A stretch of 34,545 bases of DNA from Photobacterium malacitanum (GTDB lineage: Bacteria; Pseudomonadota; Gammaproteobacteria; Enterobacterales; Vibrionaceae): positions 1 to 34,545 of the forward strand of contig NZ_FYAK01000017.1 in NCBI RefSeq assembly GCF_900185615.1. Reading direction: 5' to 3'. Below are positions 7,576 to 15,291 of the stretch, one piece after another (within the stretch, counting starts at the first letter, position 1; every line of letters begins with the position of its first letter). The position numbers and the translations under genes were made by a program. The notes beneath the pieces were generated by a model. It did no database searches. It saw only the letters and a program-made list of their open reading frames with translations, and had not been told where the DNA came from.

Positions 7576-9429
7576 CTAACCATGTTGCAATGCATCGACT
7601 ATTTTTTCCGCTAAAGCTAAACTGATACCAGGCACTTTAGCAATTTCTTCTTTATTTGCTTTTTTCAGTTCTTGCATTCCACCCATGTATTTTAATAATG
7701 CCTGACGTCGTTTAGGTCCAACTCCCTCGACATCTTCAAGTGTACTACGTTTTCTTACTTTTGCTCTCTGGGCACGGTGACCACTGATCGCATGGTTATG
7801 ACTTTCATCTCGAATATGTTGAATTAAATGTAACGCGGGAGAATCACTTGGCATAGAAAATTCTTCACCGGTTACGAAAATTAACGTTTCAAGCCCTGGT
7901 TTTCGTGTGGTTCCTTTAGCAACACCCACGAGCATTGGTCGTTTAGGCCACTCAGCAATGTAAGGCTTAACAACATCATACGCTCTTGAGAGCTGACCTC
8001 TACCCCCATCTATGAAAATTATGTCTGGAATTTTATCTAATTCCATGTTTTTACTGTATCTGCGCTCTAATACTTGTGCCATTGCAGCATAATCATCACC
8101 ACCAGTAATACCACTAATATTATAACGTCGGTATTCTTGTTTTAATGGACCTTCTTGGTTAAAGACCACACAAGATGCTACGGTTTTTTCACCCATGGTA
8201 TGACTAATATCAAAACATTCCATCCGTGAAATAGGTTTTAAGTTCAGTGCTTGTTGTAGTTCAAAGAAACGCTCTTGAATCGTCATGCGATGATTGAGTT
8301 TACTGGTTAACGCTGTTGCAGCATTAGTTTGTGCTAACTGCAAATATTTTGCTCGCGTGCCACGAGGATGGTATTTAATCGCAATTTTACGCCCAGCAAG
8401 CTCTGACAGCGCCGCTAAAATGGCATCACTGTCATCACCAAGTTCTTCACTCAATAGTATTAAACTTGGAATAATCCGTCCTTCAGCTTGATTAAAATAG
8501 AACTGAGTAATAAAACTGGATAACACTTCCGTTAATGAAGCATCAACGGGCATTTTCGGAAAATAGCTTCGACTACCTAGAATTTTGCCCTGTCGAATAT
8601 ACAAACCATGAATACATGCCATGCCATTTTGGTGTGCAATACCAATAACGTCTAAATCATCTTCGTTATCTTGACTAACAAATTGTTGTTCTTGAATTCG
8701 GCGTAATGCTTGGATCTGATCACGATAGACCGCAGCTCTTTCAAAATCGAGTGCCATACTGGCCTGCTCCATTTTTTCGACCATGGTGTTGATCACTTGA
8801 CGATCTTTACCTTGTAAGAACAAACGCACCCATTGTACTTGTTGCTGATAATCCTCATCAGACACTAAACCGGCAACACAAGGGCCAGAACAACGACCGA
8901 TTTGATACATTAAACAAGGGCGACTGCGATTAGCATAAACCGAATCTTCACATTGACGGATAGGAAATATTTTTTGCATCAAATGCAAACTTTCACGAAC
9001 AGCAGAAACATCAGGATAAGGACCAAAATATTCACCTTTACGGCGTTTCACACCGCGATGAATAGATAACCGAGGATGTTTGCTCGCACTTAGCAAAATA
9101 TAAGGATAGGACTTATCATCACGCAATAAGACATTATATTTAGGTAAATACTGCTTAATATAATTGTGTTCAAGTATTAATGCTTCGGTTTCTGTATGAG
9201 TAACGGTTACATCTACTTTACAAATATTTTTAACTAACGCGCGCGTCTTTTCACCGCTAACATTAATGCGGAAATAACTGGCTAAACGTTTTTTGAGATC
9301 TTTAGCTTTACCAACATAGATGACTTCACCACTGGCGTCGTACATTCGGTAGACGCCAGGTTGGTGAGTGACCGTTTTGAGAAAGCTTTGGGCATCAAAA
9401 ACAGTACCATCATTAACGTGCTCAGACAC
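7576..9429 (-). CDS. uvrC: UvrABC excinuclease subunit C
   Basis: Makes the two incisions around bulky DNA lesions in nucleotide excision repair. The 617 residues include an N-terminal GIY-YIG nuclease domain ([21 protein letters not shown]). A cysteine cluster (QCEDSVY to CSGPC) typical of the iron-sulfur site follows, then a UVR helical motif at about 205-240 that binds UvrB. The C-terminal part has an RNase H-like second nuclease ([17 protein letters not shown]) and a helix-hairpin-helix pair ([29 protein letters not shown]). The start codon is GTG at 9427-9429, and it shares one base with the uvrY stop (TAGTG). This indicates coupled translation. Confidence 0.97.
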   Translation of the reverse strand: MSEHVNDGTVFDAQSFLKTVTHQPGVYRMYDASGEVIYVGKAKDLKKRLASYFRINVSGEKTRALVKNICKVDVTVTHTETEALILEHNYIKQYLPKYNVLLRDDKSYPYILLSASKHPRLSIHRGVKRRKGEYFGPYPDVSAVRESLHLMQKIFPIRQCEDSVYANRSRPCLMYQIGRCSGPCVAGLVSDEDYQQQVQWVRLFLQGKDRQVINTMVEKMEQASMALDFERAAVYRDQIQALRRIQEQQFVSQDNEDDLDVIGIAHQNGMACIHGLYIRQGKILGSRSYFPKMPVDASLTEVLSSFITQFYFNQAEGRIIPSLILLSEELGDDSDAILAALSELAGRKIAIKYHPRGTRAKYLQLAQTNAATALTSKLNHRMTIQERFFELQQALNLKPISRMECFDISHTMGEKTVASCVVFNQEGPLKQEYRRYNISGITGGDDYAAMAQVLERRYSKNMELDKIPDIIFIDGGRGQLSRAYDVVKPYIAEWPKRPMLVGVAKGTTRKPGLETLIFVTGEEFSMPSDSPALHLIQHIRDESHNHAISGHRAQRAKVRKRSTLEDVEGVGPKRRQALLKYMGGMQELKKANKEEIAKVPGISLALAEKIVDALQHG

Positions 9430-10073
9430 TACAATGTCTCGGTATCAAGCATGCCATGACGAATAGCTAGATGTGTTAACTCAACATCACCACTAATATT
9501 TAACTTATTAAATAGGCGATAACGGTAACTATTCACAGTTTTAGGGCTTAAACTTAATTGTTCTGATATATCGGTAACTTTTTGGCCTTTAGTGATCATC
9601 ATCATGATCTGTAATTCACGCTCTGACAGTTCTTTAAATGGATTTTCTGAATCGGGCGCGAACTGACTTAGAGCCATTTGTTGAGCAATTTCAGATGAAA
9701 TATACCGTTGACCGCTATTAACCATACGAATGGCATTCACCATTTCATCTGGCCCTGCACCTTTGGTTAAATAACCTGAGGCACCGGCTTGCATAACTTT
9801 AGTTGGAAACGGATTTTCGGTATGTACCGTTAATACTATAATTTTAACATCAGGATTGAAGCGTAAAATTTTACGAGTAGCTTCAAGACCACCGATGCCT
9901 GGCATGTTCATATCCATAAGAATAATGTCAGCATAATTACTACGACACCATTTTACGGCTTCCTCACCACTGATGGCTTCCCCTACCACTTTAATACCAC
10001 GGACGTCTTCCAGAAGACGTCGGATCCCTGTGCGAACCAGTTCGTGATCATCTACAAGGAATACATTAATCAA
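9429..10073 (-). CDS. uvrY: Response regulator UvrY/VarA/GacA (TTG start)
   Basis: NarL-type regulator that, with the BarA/VarS kinase, turns on Csr small RNAs and so controls carbon storage, motility and virulence traits in related species. The 214-residue product has a receiver domain with D8, D9 and the phosphorylation site D54 (LMDMNMPG), and a LuxR-type helix-turn-helix near 150-205 ([29 protein letters not shown]). I place the start at the TTG at 10071-10073. This gives the family N-terminus (M)[13 protein letters not shown], and GGAG at 10081-10084 is spaced seven bases from it. The open frame reaches 10112, but those residues are unlike the family. Confidence 0.95.
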   Translation of the reverse strand: MINVFLVDDHELVRTGIRRLLEDVRGIKVVGEAISGEEAVKWCRSNYADIILMDMNMPGIGGLEATRKILRFNPDVKIIVLTVHTENPFPTKVMQAGASGYLTKGAGPDEMVNAIRMVNSGQRYISSEIAQQMALSQFAPDSENPFKELSERELQIMMMITKGQKVTDISEQLSLSPKTVNSYRYRLFNKLNISGDVELTHLAIRHGMLDTETL

Positions 10074-10425
10074 GCTGTATCTCCAATATGATATGGCTCT
10101 GCACCCTGCCACAATGGCGGGACAGCTAACTCACTAATACTTATAATTTTACCTCAACTTCGACATTAACCTCATACTGATTCTGTGGATCAGTGCAAAG
10201 TTTCACATAAAGTTAAGGCTTGACAGTTTACAGTTATCTATTTTTTACGCGCTGTAAAATAATGACCGTTGTTCGATTATTGTCTATTTTATAATAAAAA
10301 TAAAGCCCCAAAAAACACCCATGTTCATATAGCAATTATACTACTATAAAAAATAGCTAAATCAGTAATCTATAACACTTTATTAACCTCATTTAGTAAG
10401 CATAAATGAATGCTGATTATTCTTT

Positions 10426-10441
10426 AGCCGTCTAGATGTAA
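10426..10441 (+). promoter_or_regulatory. Candidate MetJ operator
   Basis: AGCCGTCTAGATGTAA agrees with the tandem met-box consensus AGACGTCTAGACGTCT at 12 of 16 positions, including the whole central CGTCTAGA. One box is 7/8 and the other 5/8. It lies upstream of a possible -10 at 10469-10474 and 296 nt before the ECF S-component gene. The match is moderate, and an 8-base core could occur by chance in a window this size. Confidence 0.4.
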
Positions 10442-10687
10442 AGCATTCCTTTCCTGATTAGATTACGTTATCATAGCGCCGCTTTTGGTTTCACATTTTA
10501 AAGTTTACTCCGTTTTCATATTGAAAAGACTTACACCGCTCTTACTTAATAATGGATTATTAGTACTGAGTTACCTTATTAAATAGTGCTTACTATCATA
10601 CGGTACTCTACTGATTGGCTTGGTCTGTCGAATCTGCAACGCGACGATTACTACCATAAGCATTTTTATAATCCAATTATTGCATTT

Positions 10688-10714
10688 CATCGATGACAAT
10701 ATGATGTCTCGATG
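10688..10714 (+). other. Leader hairpin before the ECF S component
   Basis: CATCGA-GACA pairs with TGTC-TCGATG (10 bp with one bulged T) around a 6-nt loop. It ends 11 nt before the AAGG ribosome site of the gene at 10737. It has no U-tract, so it is more likely an mRNA structure affecting translation or stability than a terminator. Confidence 0.45.
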
Positions 10715-10736
10715 GCTGAGTTAACAAGGTTAAGTT

Positions 10737-11288
10737 ATGAGTCTTTCTGCTAAAACAGTTGTTGTTATTGCAATTGGTGCAGCCTTATATGGCATTGGTG
10801 GTTTACCTATGTTCGGTATTCCTGTTTTTGCTAATACTACCCTTAAACCTGCAATGGCCGTACTTGCCTTATTTGCAGTTCTCTTCGGCCCTTTAGTTGG
10901 CTTTCTAGTTGGTATTATTGGCCACTGGGTAACAGATTTATTTGCGGGTTGGGGCGTATGGTTCACTTGGGAACTAGGCTCTGGCATCGTTGGCTTAATT
11001 ATTGGCCTTTATCCTATTCTTACTCGTGGTCGTTTAGACATGGGGCTTTTTTCAAAGCTTGATTTTAGTCTTTTTGTCATACTCGCTTTTGTTGCCAATG
11101 TCGTCGGCTATGGCTGTTCTGCTTTCCTTGATGCCATCCTTTACGCTGAACCTTTTACCAAAGTATTGCTGCAACTAGTGATTATTGCATTAAGTAATAC
11201 CGTTATTATTGCCTTTGTTGGTCACTTAATCTTAACGTCAGTCGCAAAACGCAAGCAGCAAAGCTTCAACTTAAAAGAGGCTTATTAA
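10737..11288 (+). CDS. ECF transporter S component (UPF0397 family)
   Basis: Membrane substrate-binding subunit of an energy-coupling-factor importer. The 183 residues are nearly all hydrophobic, with five to six membrane segments. The [20 protein letters not shown] and [11 protein letters not shown] blocks are characteristic of UPF0397. Database annotation commonly calls this family a riboflavin S component, while comparative genomics has linked a dedicated S-ATPase-T set of this kind to methionine or its precursors. The sequence alone does not decide between them, but the possible MetJ box upstream favours the latter. It is followed after 2 nt by the ATPase gene, so the three genes form one operon. 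Confidence 0.8.
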   Translation: MSLSAKTVVVIAIGAALYGIGGLPMFGIPVFANTTLKPAMAVLALFAVLFGPLVGFLVGIIGHWVTDLFAGWGVWFTWELGSGIVGLIIGLYPILTRGRLDMGLFSKLDFSLFVILAFVANVVGYGCSAFLDAILYAEPFTKVLLQLVIIALSNTVIIAFVGHLILTSVAKRKQQSFNLKEAY

Positions 11289-11290
11289 TA

Positions 11291-12985
11291 ATGAGTATTG
11301 TTTTTAATAATTTTTCGTTTAAATATTGGGCACTTGAAAACCCAACCCTTAAAAATATTAACCTCACGATAAATAAGGGCGAAAAAATTGCGCTTATTGG
11401 CCCAAGTGGTTGTGGTAAATCTACTTTAGGTCAATGCCTTAATGGACTTATTCCCCACGCTATTAAAGGTGATTGCAGCGGCGAGTTATACATTAACGGT
11501 AAAAATACTCGCAACTTAAATCTTGACCATTGCACCAGTATGGTGGGAACAGTACTACAAGATACTGATGGTCAATTTGTCGGCTTAAGTGTTGGCGAAG
11601 ATATTGCCTTTGCACTTGAAAACCAAATGATTCCACAGCAAAAAATGCGTGAAATCGTGCAAGCAACCGCCAATATGGTCGATTTAAACAGTATTTTAGA
11701 TCACTCTCCTTTTGACTTAAGTGGCGGTCAAAAACAACGCGTCTCTATGGCTGGTGTCATGGTTGATGATGTTGATATTTTATTATTTGATGAACCGCTA
11801 GCAAGTCTTGATCCTAAAACAGGTAAAGCGGCAATTGAAATCATTGATAATCTGCATAAAGATTCAGATAAAACAGTGATCATTATTGAGCACCGTTTAG
11901 AAGATGTATTACATCGTCCTATTGATCGCATTATTATGATGGAACGTGGTGAAATCATTGCAGATATGACTCCTGATGAGCTATTAGCTAGCCCACTATT
12001 ACAACAACATGGTATTCGTGAGCCATTATATCTCTCTGCAATTAAAGCTGCTGGGTGTACCATCACCGCTGAAGATAAGCCTGCTTATTTTTCAACCATT
12101 AATCTTAATAAATTCAAGCCTCAAATTGAAAACTGGTTCCATCAGGTTAAGCAACCACAATTAGAGCCAGTAAACGAAGTATTATTAAGCGTTAACAATC
12201 TTAGCTATTCCTATGATGGAATTCGCAATACTTTAGATAATGTCAGCTTTGATATTCATAAAGGCGAATTTGTCGCTATTATGGGGAAAAATGGCTCAGG
12301 AAAATCTACCATCACTCGCTTAATTATGGGTGTTTTAGCGGCTGATAGCGGTACTATTTCCCTTAAAGGTGAAGATTTAGCAAACCAATCCATTTTTGAA
12401 CGCTGCCAGCATATTGGTGTGGTGATGCAAAACCCTAATCATATGATCTCACATCATATGATTTTTGACGAAGTAGCATCAGGATTACGCAACCGTGGTA
12501 TGGATGAAGCACAGATTAAAATCAAAGTAGAAGCGACACTTAAACTTTGTGGTCTGGGACGCTACCGCCATTGGCCTGTTGATGCATTAAGCTTTGGTCA
12601 GAAAAAGCGGGTAACAATTGCAACAATGCTAGTGTTAGAGCCTGAGTTATTGATCCTTGATGAACCAACAGCTGGCCAAGATTACCATCACTACACTCAG
12701 ATGATGGCTTTTATTCAACAACTGAATCAAAAGCTAGGGCTCACCATTGTGATTATTTCACATGATATGCACTTAGTACTTGAATATACTCAACGCGCGA
12801 TTGTCATTGCTGATAACCGCTTACTGACTGATGATAAAGTTAATCATATCTTTAGTCAGCCAGCATTATTGGATCAAGCTAACTTAACCGTTACAAGCTT
12901 ATATTCATTAGCACAAGCTATGGGTATTGAGCATATCGATCAATTTATTCGCTGTTTTATCGCCCACGAACTAAAAAATAAATAA
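11291..12985 (+). CDS. ECF transporter duplicated ATP-binding protein (A+A' fusion)
   Basis: Cytoplasmic ATPase that drives the ECF importer; the 564 residues hold two complete ABC domains in one chain. Domain 1 has Walker A GPSGCGKST (37-45), signature LSGGQKQR and Walker B ILLFDEP. Domain 2 has Walker A GKNGSGKST (332-340), a variant signature LSFGQKKR and Walker B LLILDEPTAG. A linker of roughly 70 residues joins them. In many ECF systems the two ATPases are separate genes, but the fused form goes with UPF0397 S components. It begins 2 nt after the S gene and ends 2 nt before the T gene. Confidence 0.92.
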   Translation: MSIVFNNFSFKYWALENPTLKNINLTINKGEKIALIGPSGCGKSTLGQCLNGLIPHAIKGDCSGELYINGKNTRNLNLDHCTSMVGTVLQDTDGQFVGLSVGEDIAFALENQMIPQQKMREIVQATANMVDLNSILDHSPFDLSGGQKQRVSMAGVMVDDVDILLFDEPLASLDPKTGKAAIEIIDNLHKDSDKTVIIIEHRLEDVLHRPIDRIIMMERGEIIADMTPDELLASPLLQQHGIREPLYLSAIKAAGCTITAEDKPAYFSTINLNKFKPQIENWFHQVKQPQLEPVNEVLLSVNNLSYSYDGIRNTLDNVSFDIHKGEFVAIMGKNGSGKSTITRLIMGVLAADSGTISLKGEDLANQSIFERCQHIGVVMQNPNHMISHHMIFDEVASGLRNRGMDEAQIKIKVEATLKLCGLGRYRHWPVDALSFGQKKRVTIATMLVLEPELLILDEPTAGQDYHHYTQMMAFIQQLNQKLGLTIVIISHDMHLVLEYTQRAIVIADNRLLTDDKVNHIFSQPALLDQANLTVTSLYSLAQAMGIEHIDQFIRCFIAHELKNK

Positions 12986-12987
12986 CC

Positions 12988-13830
12988 ATGAAAAGCAAAC
13001 ATTTAAAATTTGGCATCAGTTATGTCAACACTCACTCTTGGCTGCACGCTTTAAACGGTATTACCAAGTTTGTGTTATTTATGGCGTGGGTAACCATGGT
13101 TCTGCTCACCTTTGATCTGCGGGTTATTTGTGGATTAATCATTGTGGGGTTATTACTATTAAAAGCCACTAAAATTCCATTTGCGGTCTATAAGCCCCTA
13201 TTAGTCGGTACCGCAGTGGTATTATTAATGAATGCTTTATTTATGTTTTTGATTGCCCCTCAACAAGGCACCGATTACATGCATTCAACTACAGTATTGG
13301 TGCATCTTTTTGGGCACTATAATATAACTCTTGAGACTGTATTTTACTTACTGACTGTTACCCTTAAATATTTCAGTATGTTCCCAATTGCGTTAGTGTT
13401 TGTTTTCACCACTCACCCAACGGAATTTTCAGCTAGCTTAAATAAACTCGGTGTACCTTATCGTATTGCTTATGCGGTTAGCTTAACATTACGATACTTG
13501 CCAGAGGTAATGAAAGATTTCACCAATATTATGCATGCTCAACAAGCACGTGGGGTGGATATTTCAAAGAAAGCCCCTGTCATTACGCGTATTCGTAATG
13601 TTGCTAAAATTCTGGGGCCACTGATTTTCTCAAGTTTAGATCGCGCTGATGTAATTTCTAATGCGATGACACTACGTGGTTTCGGTCGTAATAAAAAACG
13701 TACGTGGTATAGCTTAAAGCCGATGACCAAAAATGATGTTATTACGTTAATCATTATTGCACTAGTACTGGGACTGGGCATTTTACACCGTTACCAATCA
13801 GCTACGCTGTTCTGGTATCCGTTCCATTAA
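12988..13830 (+). CDS. ECF transporter T component (EcfT/CbiQ family)
   Basis: Transmembrane coupling subunit of 280 residues that links the S component to the ATPases. Several membrane segments fill residues about 20-130, and one closes the protein near 250-270. The two coupling motifs are seen as QQARGVD and MTLRGFGR, the short Ala-Arg-Gly-type helices that sit in the grooves of the ATPases. It is the last gene of the operon, and a strong terminator follows 20 nt later. Confidence 0.9.
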   Translation: MKSKHLKFGISYVNTHSWLHALNGITKFVLFMAWVTMVLLTFDLRVICGLIIVGLLLLKATKIPFAVYKPLLVGTAVVLLMNALFMFLIAPQQGTDYMHSTTVLVHLFGHYNITLETVFYLLTVTLKYFSMFPIALVFVFTTHPTEFSASLNKLGVPYRIAYAVSLTLRYLPEVMKDFTNIMHAQQARGVDISKKAPVITRIRNVAKILGPLIFSSLDRADVISNAMTLRGFGRNKKRTWYSLKPMTKNDVITLIIIALVLGLGILHRYQSATLFWYPFH

Positions 13831-13850
13831 AGCCCACTAAAACGTAATTA

Positions 13851-13878
13851 AAAACCGTCATTTATTGGCGGTTTTTTT
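13851..13878 (+). terminator. Terminator of the ECF operon
   Basis: Stem AAAACCGTC / GGCGGTTTT (9 bp with one G-U) with a 7-nt loop, ending in seven T. Confidence 0.85.
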
Positions 13879-14201
13879 GTTTAAGCTGTTGTCATCGCTC
13901 GCTTAATTACTTTTCTTCCCCCCAACTTTTTAGCTCCCCCTAGCTAATAATATTCACCTCTTTCTCAAATTATAAGAAAAGCAAATTTTTACCTGTTGTC
14001 ACCTTACCTATTTAACCGTACCTTATATTAACAAAAAATAAACTCATTGAGCACTAAACACACAAAACAGGGCTTTTTTCAGTGCTTAACAGCGTCAATA
14101 AACACGCTTTATACACTAATTTTAACAAACACAACATCAACACCATTGTGATAAAAAAATAATAATTATCACCCTGTAATAATCATAAAAAGGACTTTAA
14201 A
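13879..14201 (+). other. Control region of the TAXI-TRAP operon with an inverted repeat
   Basis: A 323-nt AT-rich space with no gene. GTGATAA at 14148-14154 and TTATCAC at 14166-14172 form a perfect 7-bp inverted repeat separated by 11 bases, ending 29 nt before the start codon. It could bind a regulator or, as RNA, form a hairpin upstream of the ribosome site AAGGA (14190-14194). No clear -35/-10 pair was found by eye. Confidence 0.4.
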
Positions 14202-15164
14202 ATGAAACGACTCGCAATGCTTGTCAGTGCGTTAGGCTGTATTTTTTCCTCCTCCTTCGCCACCGCAGCAGACAACTTTATTTCTATTGGTACTGGTGGC
14301 CAAACAGGGGTTTATTACATTGCCGGACAATCTATTTGTCGCTTTGTAAACCGTACGACTGATACCCATCACATAAAATGTAATGCCCCGACCAGTGGCG
14401 GCGGTGTTGCGAACGTTAATGGTCTTCGTAGCCATGAATATAACTTTGGCATCATGCAGTCTGATCATCAATTTAAAGCCCTTAACGGCTTAGCCCCTTT
14501 TCAAGATCATGGCAAAATGCATGATATTCGAGCAGTATTTTCTTTACAAAGTGAAGTATTTACCATTTTGGCTCGTGAAGACTCAGGGATTCATTCTTTT
14601 GATGATTTAAAAAATAAGCGGGTGAATTTAGGCAATCCGGGTTCTGGTCAACGTGACACTTTTGAACAAATTTTAGCGGTTAAAAACTGGAATAGTGATG
14701 TGTTTAGTTTGGTTTCTGATCTCAAGCCAGCAGAACAAGCCCCTGCAATGAGTGATAATAAAATAGATGCGATGAGCTATTTTGTCGGTCATCCTAATGG
14801 CGCTATTCAAGAAGCCTCGACCACGACTGATACTCGTTTAATTGCCGTTACTGGGCCTGACATTGATGCGCTACTAAAAGAAAAAAGTTATTTCACCAAA
14901 GCGATAATCCCTGGTGGTATGTACCGTGGTAACCCTGATGATACCGTGTCTATCGGTGGCAAAGCAGTATTATCGACTAATGCCAATACTGATCCTGAAA
15001 TGGTATATCAACTAGTAAAGTCAGTATTTACTAACATTGATCGTTTCAAGCGTCTACACCCTGCTTTTGCTGATCTAAAAGAAACCGAGATGATAAAAAC
15101 AGGCTTAACAGCACCATTACACGATGGCGCTGTACGTTACTACAAAGAACGTGGCTGGATGTAA
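14202..15164 (+). CDS. TAXI-family TRAP transporter solute-binding protein
   Basis: Periplasmic binding protein that hands its ligand to the membrane permease encoded next. It has 320 residues. A signal peptide is clear, with basic MKR, a hydrophobic stretch and likely cleavage after ATA near residue 23. The TAXI hallmark ISIGTGGQTGVYY follows at once. The rest matches the family's length and layout, with GIMQSD, VNLGNPGSGQRDTFE and AMSYFVGHPNGA. TAXI systems are often linked to dicarboxylates or glutamate, but the ligand cannot be read from sequence. A hairpin lies between this gene and the permease gene. Confidence 0.92.
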   Translation: MKRLAMLVSALGCIFSSSFATAADNFISIGTGGQTGVYYIAGQSICRFVNRTTDTHHIKCNAPTSGGGVANVNGLRSHEYNFGIMQSDHQFKALNGLAPFQDHGKMHDIRAVFSLQSEVFTILAREDSGIHSFDDLKNKRVNLGNPGSGQRDTFEQILAVKNWNSDVFSLVSDLKPAEQAPAMSDNKIDAMSYFVGHPNGAIQEASTTTDTRLIAVTGPDIDALLKEKSYFTKAIIPGGMYRGNPDDTVSIGGKAVLSTNANTDPEMVYQLVKSVFTNIDRFKRLHPAFADLKETEMIKTGLTAPLHDGAVRYYKERGWM

Positions 15165-15174
15165 ATTTCACCGT

Positions 15175-15213
15175 CAAGCGAGGTCGCTCTTTATCTCGCT
15201 TGCCCTTCTTTTT
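15175..15213 (+). terminator. Intercistronic hairpin between TRAP binding protein and permease
   Basis: CAAGCGAG pairs with CTCGCTTG (8 bp, 12-nt loop), and CCCTTCTTTTT follows. It looks like a partial terminator or a 3' stabilising stem. Either would give more binding protein than permease, the ratio such systems need. Confidence 0.55.
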
Positions 15214-15291
15214 ACTAATGAAAATATCCTGTTCACGATGGATTAATGACATTTACTATTTTCATTAGTGCCAACTTGTAAGTGAAAACAT

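Larger units (their letters stand above)
10074..10736. other. Divergent control region between uvrY and the ECF transporter
   Basis: A 663-nt non-coding stretch serving two divergent units. The visible signals are a uvrY ribosome site (10081-10084), a TTTACAG...CTGTAAA inverted repeat (10227-10258), a TATAAT at 10290-10295 without a good -35, a MetJ-like box (10426-10441) with a TATCAT downstream (10469-10474), and a hairpin just before the S-component gene (10688-10714). If transcription starts near 10480, the leader is about 255 nt, long enough for a regulatory RNA. I could not match it to the FMN, TPP, cobalamin or SAM riboswitch cores. Confidence 0.5.

Noticed and set aside
10074..10112. 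Longer UvrY start
   Set aside because: The extra 13 residues are unlike the family, and a well-placed GGAG supports the TTG start at 10073.
10220..10248. TTGACA at 10220-10225 as a promoter -35
   Set aside because: No acceptable -10 hexamer lies 16-18 nt downstream.
10227..10258. Inverted repeat TTTACAG / CTGTAAA as a terminator
   Set aside because: The loop is 18 nt, the stem is AT-rich and no U-tract follows on either strand. It could be an operator, but nothing supports a specific regulator.
13910..13945. C-rich tracts in several intergenic spaces (near 786, 910, 13918, 13935, 30626) as a repeated element
   Set aside because: Only short C-runs are shared; the flanks differ and no common fold or motif can be drawn.
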